Assembly (NCBI RefSeq): GCF_000264905.1
Contig: NW_006763141.1
Span: forward strand, 897,735 to 961,734
DNA length: 64,000 nt
Source of the DNA: Stereum hirsutum FP-91666 SS1
Lineage: Eukaryota; Basidiomycota; Agaricomycetes; Russulales; Stereaceae
Direction of reading: 5' to 3'
This document shows, in pieces, positions 1 through 12,053 of the stretch. The first letter of the stretch is position 1, and each line of letters starts with the position of its first letter. Under the pieces are notes generated by a model. That model did not search any database. It had not been told where the DNA came from and saw nothing but the letters and a program-made list of their open reading frames with translations. A program made the position numbers and the translations under genes.

Positions 1-1599
1 ATAAGGGAAGCTAGTCCTGACTGAAAGGACTAGTTCAAGTACGAGTAGATAGAACGAGGTAAATCAGAGATGAATAGGTTAAAGAACTCCCCTCTACTAG
101 GGTCGTCCTTATATAGTACATACATGCGCAGCCGCAGGAGGCTATGAAACCTATAAGTAAGTCAGACTGAGTCGTGCTCGTACTGTGCCCCAGTCCGTAG
201 TCGGTGCGGAAACCTGTACCCAATAAATATAGTACAAAGCCTATGCAAGGCTATGAAGCACAGTCCAAGGCTATGAGAAACAAGGTAGTCCGTAGTCGAG
301 AATACGAGAGGAGTCGAGACACGGCTACAGGTCCATGGAATGTTCTTCAACCGGCCATATGAGTGGATGATGTGTATGTAGTTAAATAAAAAGAAACTGA
401 GACTGCACATCCGCGTCTCCTGCGGTATCAGACCTGTCGAGCATACAAGAAGACGAAAAATATAGTCCATAACAGTACCCGTCTTTAAGTTCGGCCGCAG
501 CGAAGGCATAGCACAGGGCTGAGAGGGCGGTAGGGGGCTGTAGCTTGATACGTCTACCCCATAAGGTCTGATTAAGTCTGAGGTCAAAGAATTACTTATG
601 GTCTTCTTGCTGCGAGTTGTTTTGAACGAGCCGCTCTGAAGAAGGTTCAGGTTCAGGACCAGATTAATAGAATCCACCATGACGCTCGCAGCTTCCGTAA
701 ACTTGCACATGCTGTATATCAAGGCGGCGTCCAAGGATGGCTATAACAGGTAATGTCGGTGTCTTGCATCGATAGATCCATACGTTAGTGGTGACATCGG
801 CTGCTGAAGCTGAAGGTTCAACGCAAACTGTGGGCGGTCGAAGCCAAGAACGAAAGGGCCGCCGGGAGTTCCCGAGCGGCGTCGGAGGATCGAAGGGCAG
901 CATACCTGTCTGGGTTTGTCTCCAACCGCCACACGTACAGATATCTACGTTAGACATTAAGCATAATCTGGTAGAGCTTCATGCGGGGTAAAGCAGCATT
1001 AGAGGCGGACCTTTACCTCGAAGGAGATCACAGGACCAGGCCAAGGAACACTCTGTCATCTAGAATTTCTCGAGGATGCGGTGATCGTACTCAACTGGGA
1101 AGGTACGCCAATTTGCCCATTTATGTTGCTCCGTAACCTCCTGTGTATATACTCAACTCAAACGTGAACCTAGGCAAACCCATTCTCCCACAAGTTCGCC
1201 GCCATCCTCTTCGACTCCTGTGATGACAGCAAAAGAACGGAGGTGTCCCAGGTGCAGCAACTCCTTTAGGTGGCTGTCAAGCGATCCGAGTCTGTCAACG
1301 ACGCTAGTAGAAGAATTCATCCCCAGCCACCCGTGATCGTTATAAGTCCTCCAACCGAGATCCTTCTCCTGCTTCTCGCTGGCTGCTTTTTCCCTCCTAT
1401 CTTCACTATTCTCACGCAAAGAGCCTCCATCCTCGACTTGGCATAAGCAATTGTGCTGCACTACAGCTTGTCTTTCTTCCACTCCCGTATGCTTGATGAT
1501 GAACGACTCGACGCTCTCCGAACAAGGCACAATAGCCAGTCTTATGTAGGTCCAGGATATCTACTACATTTTTGTACTGTCTGACTGTCTGACTCTAGA
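1..1599. other. No confident gene; left flank
   Basis: No recognisable protein family on either strand. A decamer AAGGCTATGA recurs around 250-290. One 125-codon open frame on the minus strand (1153-1530) is Glu/Ser-rich and matches nothing I know. It could be a hypothetical gene, but codon context and length give little support. The missing first exon of the DUF6534 gene at 1600 may lie in the right end of this stretch. Confidence 0.4.
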
Positions 1600-3426
1600 T
1601 GGGGTCCCATACTGGTCGGAACATTTCTCAATATTCTCCTATATGGGGTTTTCATCGCCCAAGTTTACATGTATTATACTACATATCATAGGTGCGCAAA
1701 CCCAGATCCTCAGTTGACTTGTCTCCGTGGGATGGAAATTGATGCCTTTTATTCATATAGGGATAGACTGAGCTTACGAATTTTTGTTCGTCTGCCCACA
1801 CCCATCTAGTCCGCTCCGACGCGTTGCGCACTCACCAACTCTATCACGCTAGATCGCACTCCTCGTCGTTGCAGACACCCTGAATACAGCATTTCAGATG
1901 GAACAGAACTATGATGCTATGGTCAGCCATTTCGGTGAGCGTCCGCTCTTGCTAGATATTGGCCTTTGCTTCGATATTGAAGCTGTCATTCCAGGTGACG
2001 TCGGCTTCATCCAAAAGGCGACATGGGGTGAGTCCCTGTAGTGCACCTTCGTCCTTGTCTCTACTTTTAGACTTAATTCACATTTCTATCGTGCAGTGTT
2101 TCGTACCGGTTAGTCGTCATTCAATCGTAGTCCGTTTCTTACCTCTAAACGCCTCGTGAATATCGCACAGAGCCAGCAATGACAGTACGTTCCATGCAGT
2201 GTTTATCCCTACTACGAATTACTCAACCTAACTTTCCACTGCCTTGTGGCGTCTCTCAGGCTCTCATCGAGATGCTGGTTCAAATATTCTACGCATGGAG
2301 AATCAAGGTCCTAAGTAGTAGTATGTGGGCCACATTACTCGTCCTCCTCTTTGCAATTCTCCAGTGCTGTATGCTTTTCCCCTCTCATCGCGTGTGTCAT
2401 CTCATGGCTGACTTCTGTCCGATTTGGTGTCACGCTATTGGTATAGTGGCCGGTATTGCGACTGCCGTGGCCGTGGCTTTTGTTCCGGACTTTCTTCACT
2501 TCCGTGTATTTAAGCCAGCAGTCATCGTATGGCTATCTTGTACAGCTATATGTGACTGTTTGATCACTTTGATTCTCGTTCTGTATTTAGTAGGTCCTTC
2601 CTCGCTGCTGCCATACTCACGAGGGGCTCTACTGACGTTTTTGCTTAGAGAAAACACAAGACTGGTGCACAAGTTACCGATGGACTTGTCGACAAGATCG
2701 TTCTGCGTAAGCCTAATCTTTGCCTACGCCCGTACGTTCGTCGGTTGTTGATATCAAACCATTTATTTTCAGTTACTGTGCAGACCGGTGCCCTTACTTC
2801 TATCGTGCGTATACTAGCCAGCACATCATCCTATATTGACCGACTGTCTCCACATTATCTACAGATCGCCACTGTAAGAAACTTCTCATCTTCATATTGA
2901 CTTCGTGACTGAGCATCATCTTCTCGCGTTCACCAAGATCGACCTCATTCTCTTCGTAGCGAGTGTGAGTATCACTCTATCAAAACTGAGTCTCATACCG
3001 AAGCTGACTAGCGGCGTCCTCTTTGGCAGCCCTCTGGCCTGTAAGTAGGCCCTGTGTCGCTCTACGTTATCTGGCACCTCATTCATTCTTACACTCTCCG
3101 TCCGACTACCTCGCCTCGACAGACATCTAGCATTCAACATACCATTATCTAAACTATACACCAATGCCCTCCTATCGAGCCTCAACGCAAGAGGGGGATG
3201 GGCACGCGACAGTAACCACACGCCGTCCACAGCACCCAGAAGCACGGCTGATGCTTCCTTTGGTCATCAAATCGTGAGCAATGCATCTTATCCCCCCACA
3301 TTCTTCGTTACCGGTGCTCAGTGTTCGTGCCAACTGATACATGATTATCTGCCCTGCAAAGCGCTGGCGTCCCATATATGTCGCCGAAGAACTTACGACA
3401 CTGCCAGAGGTGAACAGGCCTTCTGA
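1600..3426 (+). CDS. DUF6534-domain seven-helix membrane protein
   Basis: Basidiomycete-specific polytopic membrane protein of unknown ligand, receptor-like in topology. Spliced reading gives the family signatures in order: GPILVGTFLNILLYGV (TM1, 1605-1650), DRLSLRIF then IALLVVADTLNTAFQ (1750-1900), the QKATWVF region, TALIEMLVQIFYAWRIKVL (2258-2312), LAGIATAVAVAFVPDFLHF (2450-2510), the WLSCTAICDCLI helix, KTGAQVTDGLVDKIVL (2653-2706), TVQTGALTSIV, IDLILFVAS and finally LSKLYTNALLSSLNARGGW (3150-3206). At least ten short introns separate these blocks. The first exon with the start codon is not located. The splice joins between 2806 and 3130 do not close cleanly in frame, so the gene is either spliced in a way I cannot see or damaged near its last helix. 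The stop is taken at 3424-3426. Function is unknown; the family assignment is strong. Confidence 0.75.
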
Positions 3427-4262
3427 ATTGTAGAGATCCTTACCGCGTTTGAAAGCTAATGCTCGGTATACCCTAGGAGAATACCAATAGAAGTTCGTAC
3501 GAAGTTGCAACGTTTGACGAAATGAACCGCCCAAGAAGCGAATCCGTCAAGGAGGCTCAGGGTGAAATCCAACTGTCAGCTTCGGGAGATCGAAAGAGTA
3601 TTTCATTCTCGCACACGCTGGAGCCTTAGGGAGAGGGTCTTATGCTGTGGCTGTGGGTGGGAGTCGAATGGATCATTCACAGCAGTAAACGTTCAGACTT
3701 TGGCACCGATTTCTTGTTTCCCCGTCAGACGCCTATGTCGGCTCATAAACATGTAGAAAATGGACTTCTAACATACGCAGTGTAATATATCATACATACA
3801 GTAGCCTGAGTTCTATTCGCCAGGCCGAAAGACACACCACACATCTTCATCGCGAGTCGCGCCACATCTACCAATGCTCATCGACTACTGACCCTCTCCA
3901 GCCTGAGTTCCAGTTATGCAACTGTGGTGTCAACGAGGAAGAAGAAGTTCATTCTGCTGTTGCTGAGATACATGACGTCCTGTGTACAAAGCAAAAGCGC
4001 GGAACTAAGAGACGGACGATGTCTACAAAGACGGAGGAACACCATTACAGCGAGGTCAGAATGTACTCTGGAGTGACCATAGCGAACACACGTAAAGTAT
4101 CCAGGTAGGGAAATACAAAACCAGCGGAAGGGAACATAAATCAAGGAAAACGGATCACAAATACATACGAGAGAAACGCAGAAAGATTCCTATAGCGAAT
4201 AAAACCTGGAGCTCATCATGATCTAGTAGAAGCAGGCGAAACACGAAGCAGATAATGGCAGA
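3427..4262. other. Intergenic, no gene seen
   Basis: Only short open frames without family resemblance or coherent splice structure. It separates the 3' end of the DUF6534 gene from the 3' end of the minus-strand His/Pro-rich gene, so it should hold two terminator regions. Confidence 0.4.
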
Positions 4263-5182
4263 TCACATCCACGAGCCATGCACCATCGCGTCCCACGCAC
4301 TCTTCCCCTGAAGCGTCGTCAAAAACTTGGCCTTTGAGTTCGGCGTTACTGCACCGCTCTTCTCCGCCGGGCTGATTGGGCTCGCAGATACCTCCTCGAC
4401 CGGTACCAAGGGCGATTGATGATGCTGATGGTGATGATGGTGGTGATAGTGGGGATGAAGATGCACGTCAGGCGCGTGAGAAGACGCATGCAAAACAGGC
4501 GGCGTGTCTGGGGCTGGAGAGGAAGGCGGAGAAGGCCCTTCAGAGTGCGAAGGGGACGTGGAGGGAGTGCGCTGGGCAAGGCGCCACATATATCAGCGCC
4601 ACAATTAATAAACAGGCTTGAGCCCTCATGCTCAGTGATACTCACGCTCATGCTCAGCCTAGAATGGTGATGTGTCTGTGCATTTGGATGCGTGGGCAGG
4701 TGAGCCTGACTATGAGGTGGGGCTTGGTGGTGTCCAGCTTGACCTGAGCCTTTCGTAGCAGGTGTTGACGGAGGCACGCCTATGACCGGTGGCGTATCTG
4801 TTCTCGAGCCCGCTGTACCGGGATGAGGATGTGCTTGATGGGAATTGAAGTGATACGGCGAGGCAGTACCAGATGGAGTGCTGCTATGAGAATGCGAGTG
4901 TGGAAGGGGTGGGCGTTTCTGATATAGGCAAGGTATAGCCCAGGTGTTAGGGGTATGGTGTGCCATACAATACCAGTCCCAAAGAACAGAAAGAAGTGCA
5001 GTGAATATGCAAGTAGCCGCATTCCAGCAGAGTCTGAATTGGTGATTATAAAGAACATAACGATGGCTTACAGGAGAAAGTATAGTGCCCAAAGCGGCAC
5101 GGAGACCGATGACGGCCTCACGGTGTTCATGCTCAGAGTGCGCCCTCTGTTGGTCCGATGTATTGTTCGTCTCCAGAACCAA
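4263..5182 (-). CDS. His/Pro/Ser-rich hypothetical protein
   Basis: Not recognised. A four-exon minus-strand model works. Exon 1 starts at the ATG at 5182; two short introns lie near 5040-5080 and 4920-4975; a third lies at about 4575-4645 (GTGAGT...CAG). All joins are phase 0. The encoded protein is low complexity: SPTLLECGYLH, then a His/Pro/Ser/Thr stretch, then a run of His residues with few interruptions (about 4410-4455). It ends in an ordered-looking tail, KFLTTLQGKSAWDAMVHGSW. That tail looks like a conserved short motif, while the middle is probably disordered. The His cluster could bind divalent metal, which is inference. The true start could be further upstream; N-terminal exons are less certain than the last one. 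Confidence 0.5.
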
Positions 5183-6609
5183 ATAATGTCAATATACGTG
5201 GACATCTCGAAAGGAATTGGAGCGCACCATGATCGATAGTCGATAACTTAAGATGCGCTCAAACCTTTATACACTGGCAGTTTACAGCCGACGAACTCAA
5301 ACTTGTCGCAACGCAGAGGTCGCACAGGAACGATACCGCCTGAGTATAGTCTGGTACAATCACAGAACAAAACAACGAGGCCCTTTACCGACTGCGTACA
5401 AGCGATGATATAAAGCTGCTTGGGGGAACACAAGGAAACTTGACGCGGTGGGGATCCGAGTGAGGGGAGGTCGTGGAATGTGGGGAAACGTGTAATATTC
5501 AAATTTCCCCGCATTATGATGCGACAGTGAGCGGACCGCCTTCCCGTGGTTCTCACGAGGTTTAACCCCACACGTCTCCGTTCCGTTCCGTTACCTCGAC
5601 TTGGGTGACCACCATGATTCTCTGGGCTCCTATCCCATTGGCCTGCCCTACCAGACAACCTTGAACTATCGATCCAGTCCCTGATAGGAGAAACTATATG
5701 ATCTCCAACTAACCCGAAGTATCAGGTCATCTGTATCCACAGTGGGCGATCTCGGAACGATTGAGGGTATCTCGTTGCCTGGTACCTACGTGAAATACCA
5801 CTTGACCCCTCTGAGGATGTCTTGATTGATCTACTGGATACGAACTGATTGGATGCCAGCCTACAGCGTCGTTTGGAGTCAGCTTTCGGCCACCATACTC
5901 TGCTGGTAGACTTTGGTTTTCCGTAATCTCGCTTTCTGAACATTTGTCGAGCACGCGACCTACTGCTTTTCACAGAGCGCTTGCCCGTAGGATTTTCCTT
6001 CACCTTGCTTGTTATCCCGGCACCTTTCGTCAAAGCCTTCGTCCGCTCCACGCCATCTAGCTTGACCACACGGCACTACTTTGCGTACAGGCCTTCAACA
6101 TTCAACCTTGACGAGGAAAAAAAGCTGCTGAATGAATTTGTCGCTACCAGAGGTTCGGGGGGTTCTGTCTGACGCTTGTGGTACCAATAGAGAGGTTGAG
6201 AGGCTCTTCTAACGCTATAGCTTACGAGGAGCTTGGAATCACTGGACTTTCTGAGATATTTGGGTTGTGGTCATAAGTATATGTACTCTTACATGGTAGC
6301 TCATAGTTCCATGCCAGTATAAGTCGAGGTTAAAAGACAAAAATATACACAGAAAATAGTTCATGCCTGTAGCGGACGCGTAATGAAACGGTGAACGCCG
6401 GGCGACGGGAGTTGCCTCATATGGCGAACAAAAGCTCGTTGGTCGTGGGAACGAAATGGTTTGGACGGTTCGCTATCCAACCTTCCTCGAACAGAGTCAA
6501 CTCTTCCTCTCCTTCACAAAGTTCGTCTGTCTATATCCCCTTCCAATGGTTGATGCCATGCTAACAGTACTTTCAGCTACGCGTCCGAGAAGGATATCTA
6601 CTCTGAGTA
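5183..6609. other. Mostly intergenic; possible upstream exon of next gene
   Basis: No recognisable gene. A plausible first exon for the downstream gene starts with ATG at 6456 (GTT donor near 6521, TTTCAG acceptor near 6572), but its continuation meets an in-frame stop at about 6606. I therefore start the next gene at 6610. A basic 115-codon minus-strand frame (5722-6069) has no family resemblance. Confidence 0.35.
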
Positions 6610-7303
6610 ATGCAAGCCCCATGGCAAACAGCTGCCCCTGGTCTCGTACTCCACAGCGTAGTATTCGACGAATACGCGTCTAGCATAGACCCAAACCATG
6701 TTCCTTTGAGCCAGGAGCTCCTTAGGGCGCTTCTGTTTGCTCAGGGCGCGACCGAAGACACCCTTCTAGAGGCAATGGAGACGAACAACAGAAAGTGGCG
6801 GGATATGCTGGACCGTTCCGGTGGTCAGCTACACTCGATTGGGGTGCGTGACACTAATTTTTCCTTGGCCGCGCGGATGCTCATAGTTGGTTGACTAGTT
6901 TAAACCAGAACCACAAGATCTCAGCGTCCAGTACTACGATATCCCCCACTCGCCACTCGCGATTCGGATCTGGTCTGGTGGCATGGAAGGCATTGGACAG
7001 TACTGTTTCGACTTCTTCCACGTCCGCGATGGTATCGCCGTCAACACTCCCGACAACTACAAGATATCACAGCTTCCCGTTCCTGCCATTCCGGGAACTA
7101 TGATGTTCGGGGGACAGGTGCAGCCTTGGGAGATTTCTTTTGGGATAAACCGTGAGGATATACGCCCAGGCGAAGAGAAGTACAGTGTTCCGGAGGGCTC
7201 TCGACTCGTGCTCCTGCGCGACGGGGAAGAACCTTTCTATTTTAAAATCCCCACCAGAGAGCTCGAGGTCCCGGGTATCGTCTTCGCTGAGGCTCGTGGG
7301 TAG
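6610..7303 (+). CDS. Hypothetical protein, two exons
   Basis: Not recognised. Exon 1 (6610-6843) encodes a helical segment (SQELLRALLFAQGATEDTLL). A 55-bp phase-0 intron follows (6844-6898, GTGCGT...CTAG). Exon 2 (6899-7303) encodes a Pro/Gly-rich, probably beta-rich region with VQYYDIPHSPLAIRIWSGGM and PAIPGTMMFGG. The frame is continuous across the splice, and the protein composition is balanced rather than low complexity, which favours a real gene of about 210 residues. A stop just upstream blocks the obvious extension to the ATG at 6456, so the N-terminus may be truncated or the gene partly decayed. No signal peptide or membrane segment is evident. Confidence 0.5.
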
Positions 7304-7845
7304 TTCGGTGTGAGCCTCTGTGCATCGACGTTTCTCTGTTGAAAGTGTGCTAGAGGAACTTGACTTGTCGAAATGGACCCTAATTTAGCGATTCACTGCA
7401 CTCCTCGTGGCCCATCCACCGATTTCAGGTCTCTCTATCGGATTCGAGCCGTCTTTCTTCGACGACTGTAACCAGTCGATATTCTCTTCGTCATTGAACG
7501 TAGATACCGTCGAAGACCGTCATATCAGTTCTCATCCTCCGACGTGCCTTAGTTGAGTCGATGGTTGAAGAAGATCTTGGGAGTAACGCCGCATCTTCGC
7601 TCGCTCTGCCTCATTGCTTGCCTCTTTCCAGAACAGATGTCGTATTTCTATGATGCTCAGACAGGCTCAGACTTGATCTTGAGTTTGATCATTTACGACA
7701 TTCATACCCGCTGTAGAGCAACTATCATCCAGAGCTTTGTATCGAATATACAATGGTATAGTGTACTGAGAAATCTGGTATAAGAGCGTCGATTCCTAGC
7801 CATTAACAGAGACATAGGAATATCCATAACGCGAAATAATCAGAA
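7304..7845. other. Intergenic, tail-to-tail
   Basis: A 540-bp gap between convergent genes. No coding signal seen; presumably 3' UTRs and terminators of both neighbours. Confidence 0.4.
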
Positions 7846-9820
7846 TCATTTTGATAAGACGAGGTCCGCATCACCTCTCATAAACCGGCGTCGAGGAGAC
7901 GAATCAGAGCCAGGCGCTCGGCATGGACTTCGACTCCTCTCCCGTTCCACAATCTCACCCATCTCAATCTCCTCTTCCTGCGCAACACTTTCACTAGCAT
8001 ATGTCCGTGCTCGACTCCGACTCCGACTAGTATCTCCCATGGTGTCTCCTAAGCTCCCCCATGTCCCTTCGCTCTCACCGTCATGCGCACCCTGGGTCCC
8101 GTTCCTCGCGCTCCCTTCAGCCTCCGTCTCCATGTGGGCTCCATCTTCAATCGACTCGACATCGGCCATCATCGTCACGGGATCCTTTCCAAAATCATCC
8201 ACCAACGCTCGTTCGATAGCCTGAAATGTTGAAACAAATTCTTCCTGCTCTGGCGTCGTCAGCATCGACGTCGTGGTCGGTATTGAGCCAGAGGTAAGTC
8301 GAGAATCCCAGGAGCGTATGTGTAGTAGAAAGCGGGCGGTGAGGAGACCGGAGAGTGGGAGGGTGAAGGCGTTGAGTAAGCGTTGGGGGAAACCGTTTGC
8401 GGCACGCTGTTGGGCAGTGGCCACGTAGGAGCATATGAGAAGCGACGTGTGAGTGGACGAGTGGTTCAGACGTGAGGAATTGCATGATGAAGCTTACGAA
8501 GTTGAGGATGACTGCCGCGGTAGTGAAGATGAAGATGGAACTATTTCAGGCCGCTTGTGAGATAATGACTCGGTTGTGTAGCGACTGCTGCTCACCAGAA
8601 ATATAAAGTGGCTGACGGTGCGAAACAGAGTGGCGGGTGAATATCAGTGGACCTTTATCAGATAGCGAACACTTACCCTGCTCAAGAACAAGGAAGTTAA
8701 ACGTGCGTTTTCGTTCTCGTCGACAGATACCTCGGACACTGAGCGCTTGTATGGATCTAAACAGGGTAAGACTTGCAGAGGTAAACTCGAAAACGCAGAC
8801 GAGAATAGATAAGAGAGTGTTCGCTGTTTCGTATATTGGAGGTCGAGCCTCGTAAGCAGGGAAACGCGTGGGGCGGTAGATTGAGGATTTATAGCATACC
8901 ACTGATCAGAGGACAGTTAGCAAACCGGGCAATTTGGCTTGATTCATGAATCTCAGGGCTTACATTTGGATACTCGAGGAACCATGACATCGTAGACCGG
9001 GAACATGAAGCTGGACGAAGTATGGAGATGGTCGGTTCGATAGGACAAGGAGTCAATGACAACAAGACAGAGACTTACGCAGTCAAGTACGATGCATGTC
9101 AACCCTAGGGTACCGAGCACTAGCAGTACTATTCGGCTTTGTGCACAAACAGCATAAGTGCGCATTGTAAACACCGCTGCATGGGCATCAGCATTCTTAT
9201 CACCTCAAGACGGAATCGGCATCCGAATGAACATTTAGGGGAAAGATGATGGAGACCCACCGATCACTGAAGCCCGACCGAGAACGCTGAGTGCTCCGAT
9301 AAATTTGTACCAGACATCGCAACTATCTCAGCTCGCCATCAGCGCCACCATACAACGGACCTAGACGAACAGCAGAACCAGACTGCTCCCTTCTCAATCA
9401 GCATACGCCTACTTCGTCGTAAAGCAACGAAAGGCAGCCACTGACCGTACTTTGATCCCAGCTTCCCAGACACAGCCAACAGGTATAGAACATTCGCTAC
9501 CAAAGCATAGCGGCAGAATATATACAGAATCGTGGAGGGTTTGGTGCGTGATTCGGCACGCCAGATGTACTTGCATTCGGAGCGAAAAGTCAGGGCATAG
9601 TCGTAATATAGCAGGACTATAGGAGAGTTCGTTAATTCAACACGACAGTATATGCATTGGTATGGACGTACCGATGCTAGCCCATTGGATACGAAACTGC
9701 AGAAAACTACGAAGGTAGCGTAATCGACCATATATGAGACTGTCAAGGTATATGTAGGCCTTGTCGAGAGAAAATAACATACTGGCTCTGAGCAGCAGCG
9801 ATTGCTGTAGAACTGGTCAT
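7846..9820 (-). CDS. DUF6533-domain seven-helix protein, diverged copy
   Basis: Receptor-like polytopic membrane protein of a basidiomycete family with unknown ligand. The start is ATG at 9818-9820 (MTSSTAIAAAQ). The best acceptor for intron 1 is the TAG at about 9712, because it restores HFLQFRIQWASI, the same segment found in the two tandem copies. The DUF6533 core follows: LLYYDYALTFRSECKYIW and CRYALVANVLYLLAV, then NCDVWYKFIGALSVLGRA, VFTMRTYAVCAQSR, ANTLLSILVCVFEF, and the last helix LTLPLSGLLTARFLLHIR-like segment at 8320-8380. The cytoplasmic tail carries FGKDPV, shared with the tandem copies as FGEDPV, then an Arg/Ser-rich region (RSRSRAR). At least seven short introns. All core segments are intact. 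Confidence 0.8.
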
Positions 9821-10780
9821 CTCTGGACAAGATGACGGTGGCAGATCAGAACATCGACCGCATGATAAGCAGAGCAATAAGCCCGAGAGCCCCAGGAAAG
9901 CTATACGAGACAAGAGGATACTCGAGATCAAGGAGGTCGTTTGGGGCTCTGGTCCGACTCGTGCTATAACGCCTGGGAAACATTTGCGAAACCGAGCGAA
10001 GGATCGGCGAACGTCATCGCCAGGGCGAAGGCCAGCCCAGGGCTTGGCTCGGCCTTTGTTGTTCAAACGTTCATCTCTGTCCTGAACGACGAACAAGAGG
10101 CTGGGGAGAGCAAGAAAACACGGATGGTGGAGCAACTGAAGTAATGGACGACGTTGTTGCGACACAGAGGGTCTGTACAGGTTCATGGGAAAAAACGCCG
10201 GTACGTGCATATCCCCTTTTGAGCGATGAAAGTAATACGTCACGCACTGTGATTTCCGTCGCATATCAGTTGATATGCGGTATGCCTTACCTGTACACTA
10301 GGCAACAGATTTGCAAGGGATGAGTACGGTTCTCAACTACATCCTCGTATAGATGTCTCTGCGTGTAACGACAAATCTTGTGGCACCAACTTCTAACGGT
10401 GCCAATGCGACGTCTTTGGGCGTGTGAACGCGCATGCCCCAGACTGAGACTGTTCAAACGTTCATCAGTAGGTGGGTCTGTTACCGAGCTTGTGAATCCT
10501 GTACTTGTTGGCAATGTCTGTGCAGGATAGTCGTCCATTCTTTTATCTAGCCTGCTCTTGTTCGAGGACTGTTCGACCGCAGAGCTCCGCAGCAGCCTCG
10601 AGTCCGACTTTCGACTTAGTACTTACCTCCTTCCGTCCTTCCTGTACTGTGATAGGCTATGCCCCATGCAGTGTCTTCTCGCTCTCTTTCCCTGGAGTAT
10701 CCCCTGGAGGTCTTCAGTGCCATGACTCTGTTCGTCGATGAATCTCATTGATCTCTCTACGGCCGTACGGAGGTACATAA
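9821..10780. other. Intergenic, no firm gene
   Basis: Holds the promoter of the minus-strand DUF6533 gene. Overlapping open frames on both strands (for example 9941-10144 plus and 9743-10264 minus) are shadows with biased composition. A phrase LSLEYPLEVFSAMTLFVDES can be read at 10680-10745 but ends in a stop, so it may be a remnant or an upstream exon of the following small gene. Confidence 0.35.
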
Positions 10781-11199
10781 ATGAGCACCTTCTGCTCTCC
10801 ACACATCACTCGAACCATCCGGTCGCTCTACCCAGGATCAGTCATGATATGTCTCGCAAACGAACTACCGCACTTTGCTATGATGTACCATGCCATTACG
10901 GCCGTGGTACTGGGCGACACTCCCAGAGAGAACAAGGTATTCTGGATCCGTGACTTCTTGATGCAACTCTCCTCCACCTGGCTGTATCGGCGATAACGCT
11001 GCAGTACGCTGGACTGTTTCTACCTGCATCCTATGAGATGTCTAAGTTTTGGACGATTATTTCGGTACTTATGGGAATTGGGCACGGTAGGTTATATACA
11101 AATGCACGTATCAGATACAGTACTAATGCGGGGCTTTTTTGCCTTCCTCACATAGCCGACCGTTTTCTACTCCCCCTGGAGTACACAAAAACTCATTGA
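10781..11199 (+). CDS. Small hypothetical protein, three exons
   Basis: Not recognised. The ATG at 10781 opens exon 1 (to 10936). An intron at 10937-11004 (GTATTC...GCAG) joins in phase to exon 2 (11005-11086), and an intron at 11087-11155 (GTAGGT...ATAG) joins to exon 3 (11156-11199). The frame stays open throughout, giving about 93 residues with segments RTIRSLYPGSVMICLANELP, YAGLFLPASYEMSKFW and FLLPLEYTKTH. The central part is hydrophobic, perhaps one membrane segment. Its stop overlaps the stop region of the convergent zinc-finger gene by seven bases. It may be the C-terminal end of a larger decayed gene. Confidence 0.4.
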
Positions 11200-12053
11200 C
11201 CCAATGGCGTGCTACCCTTGGTCCTCCTCCCTTCTTGTTCCACCTTGAAACGCCACTCCTCGTAATCCACGCTATGCTTGTCCAGCATATGCTTGTCCAA
11301 CTGAGTGTCTTTCCTCATCTCCCCGCTGAGGCAACCAATATACGGGCACAACACCATCTTGGCCCTGGACTTCTCCGGAATACCCCACCGCTTTTCCCAG
11401 CCTGGTACAGCACGGTCGGGCCTGTGTATGGCGGAGAGGCGGATGTGCTGATGCATACTTCCTGCGTTGTATAGCATTCGACCAGAGCAGACGGGGATGG
11501 GACAGGCGACTTTTTTGTATGTCTTGGCTGGTTTAGATGAGTTGGGATCCTGAGCCACTTCTTTTGTCTCCTTCGAAGGGCCGAGAACGTCCGGGCTCAT
11601 TGGCGCAAGCGGAGAGATGCGATCGATGGAATTGATGTCTTCTCTCTTCTCTCTTGATGACGAAGACGACACCTCGGGCTCGCCCTGAGGCTCATGCACG
11701 ACGAAGTTTTCTCTAGTGTCCTCGAGCTCGGAATCGGTGCTGGGCGGAGAGGAGCAGAGACTAGAGGTGTCTAGAGGCCCAGTGGTTTCCTCAGATCTGA
11801 CGCTACCAGCCGCAAGTGACGGTGCAGGAATAAGAGTGAGGATAGACGAGATCGGAGGTAACGGTCCATTATGGCCGATTGTCATTGTTGACGAGGGAGA
11901 ATGGATCCATCTCATGTCGACCAGAGATGACACCGATGGCAAGGGTCTGTTCTTCCCATTCGGCGAATGAAGTGCCAGTGCAGACAACATTAGAGCATTT
12001 GGCTGCAGAGGGTCCGATTGAGGGTGACTGTCAGTTGTAGGCGAATGTGGCAT
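11193..12053 (-). CDS. C2H2-type zinc-finger protein
   Basis: Single-exon gene of 286 codons starting at ATG 12051-12053. The first 175 residues are Ser/Pro-rich and probably disordered. Two zinc-finger-like units follow: roughly C184-P-I-P-V-C189 with H203 and H210, and C236-P-Y-I-G-C241 with H255 and H260 (the second is C-x4-C-x13-H-x4-H). The wide C-x4-C spacing differs from the classical TFIIIA finger but occurs in fungal C2H2 proteins. Likely nuclear and DNA- or RNA-binding by analogy; target unknown. The tail is basic (EGRRTKGS). The gene is convergent with, and overlaps by seven bases, the small gene on the plus strand. Confidence 0.7.
   Translation of the reverse strand: MPHSPTTDSHPQSDPLQPNALMLSALALHSPNGKNRPLPSVSSLVDMRWIHSPSSTMTIGHNGPLPPISSILTLIPAPSLAAGSVRSEETTGPLDTSSLCSSPPSTDSELEDTRENFVVHEPQGEPEVSSSSSREKREDINSIDRISPLAPMSPDVLGPSKETKEVAQDPNSSKPAKTYKKVACPIPVCSGRMLYNAGSMHQHIRLSAIHRPDRAVPGWEKRWGIPEKSRAKMVLCPYIGCLSGEMRKDTQLDKHMLDKHSVDYEEWRFKVEQEGRRTKGSTPLGQ

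Noticed and set aside
5722..6172. Overlapping frames on both strands (basic 115-codon minus frame, 63-codon plus frame)
   Set aside because: No domain, no splice context, mutually antisense.
9743..10264. 173-codon minus-strand frame upstream of the DUF6533 start
   Set aside because: It merely extends the real start exon upstream; the paralogues show that translation starts at MTSSTAIAAAQ, and the upstream part has no conservation.
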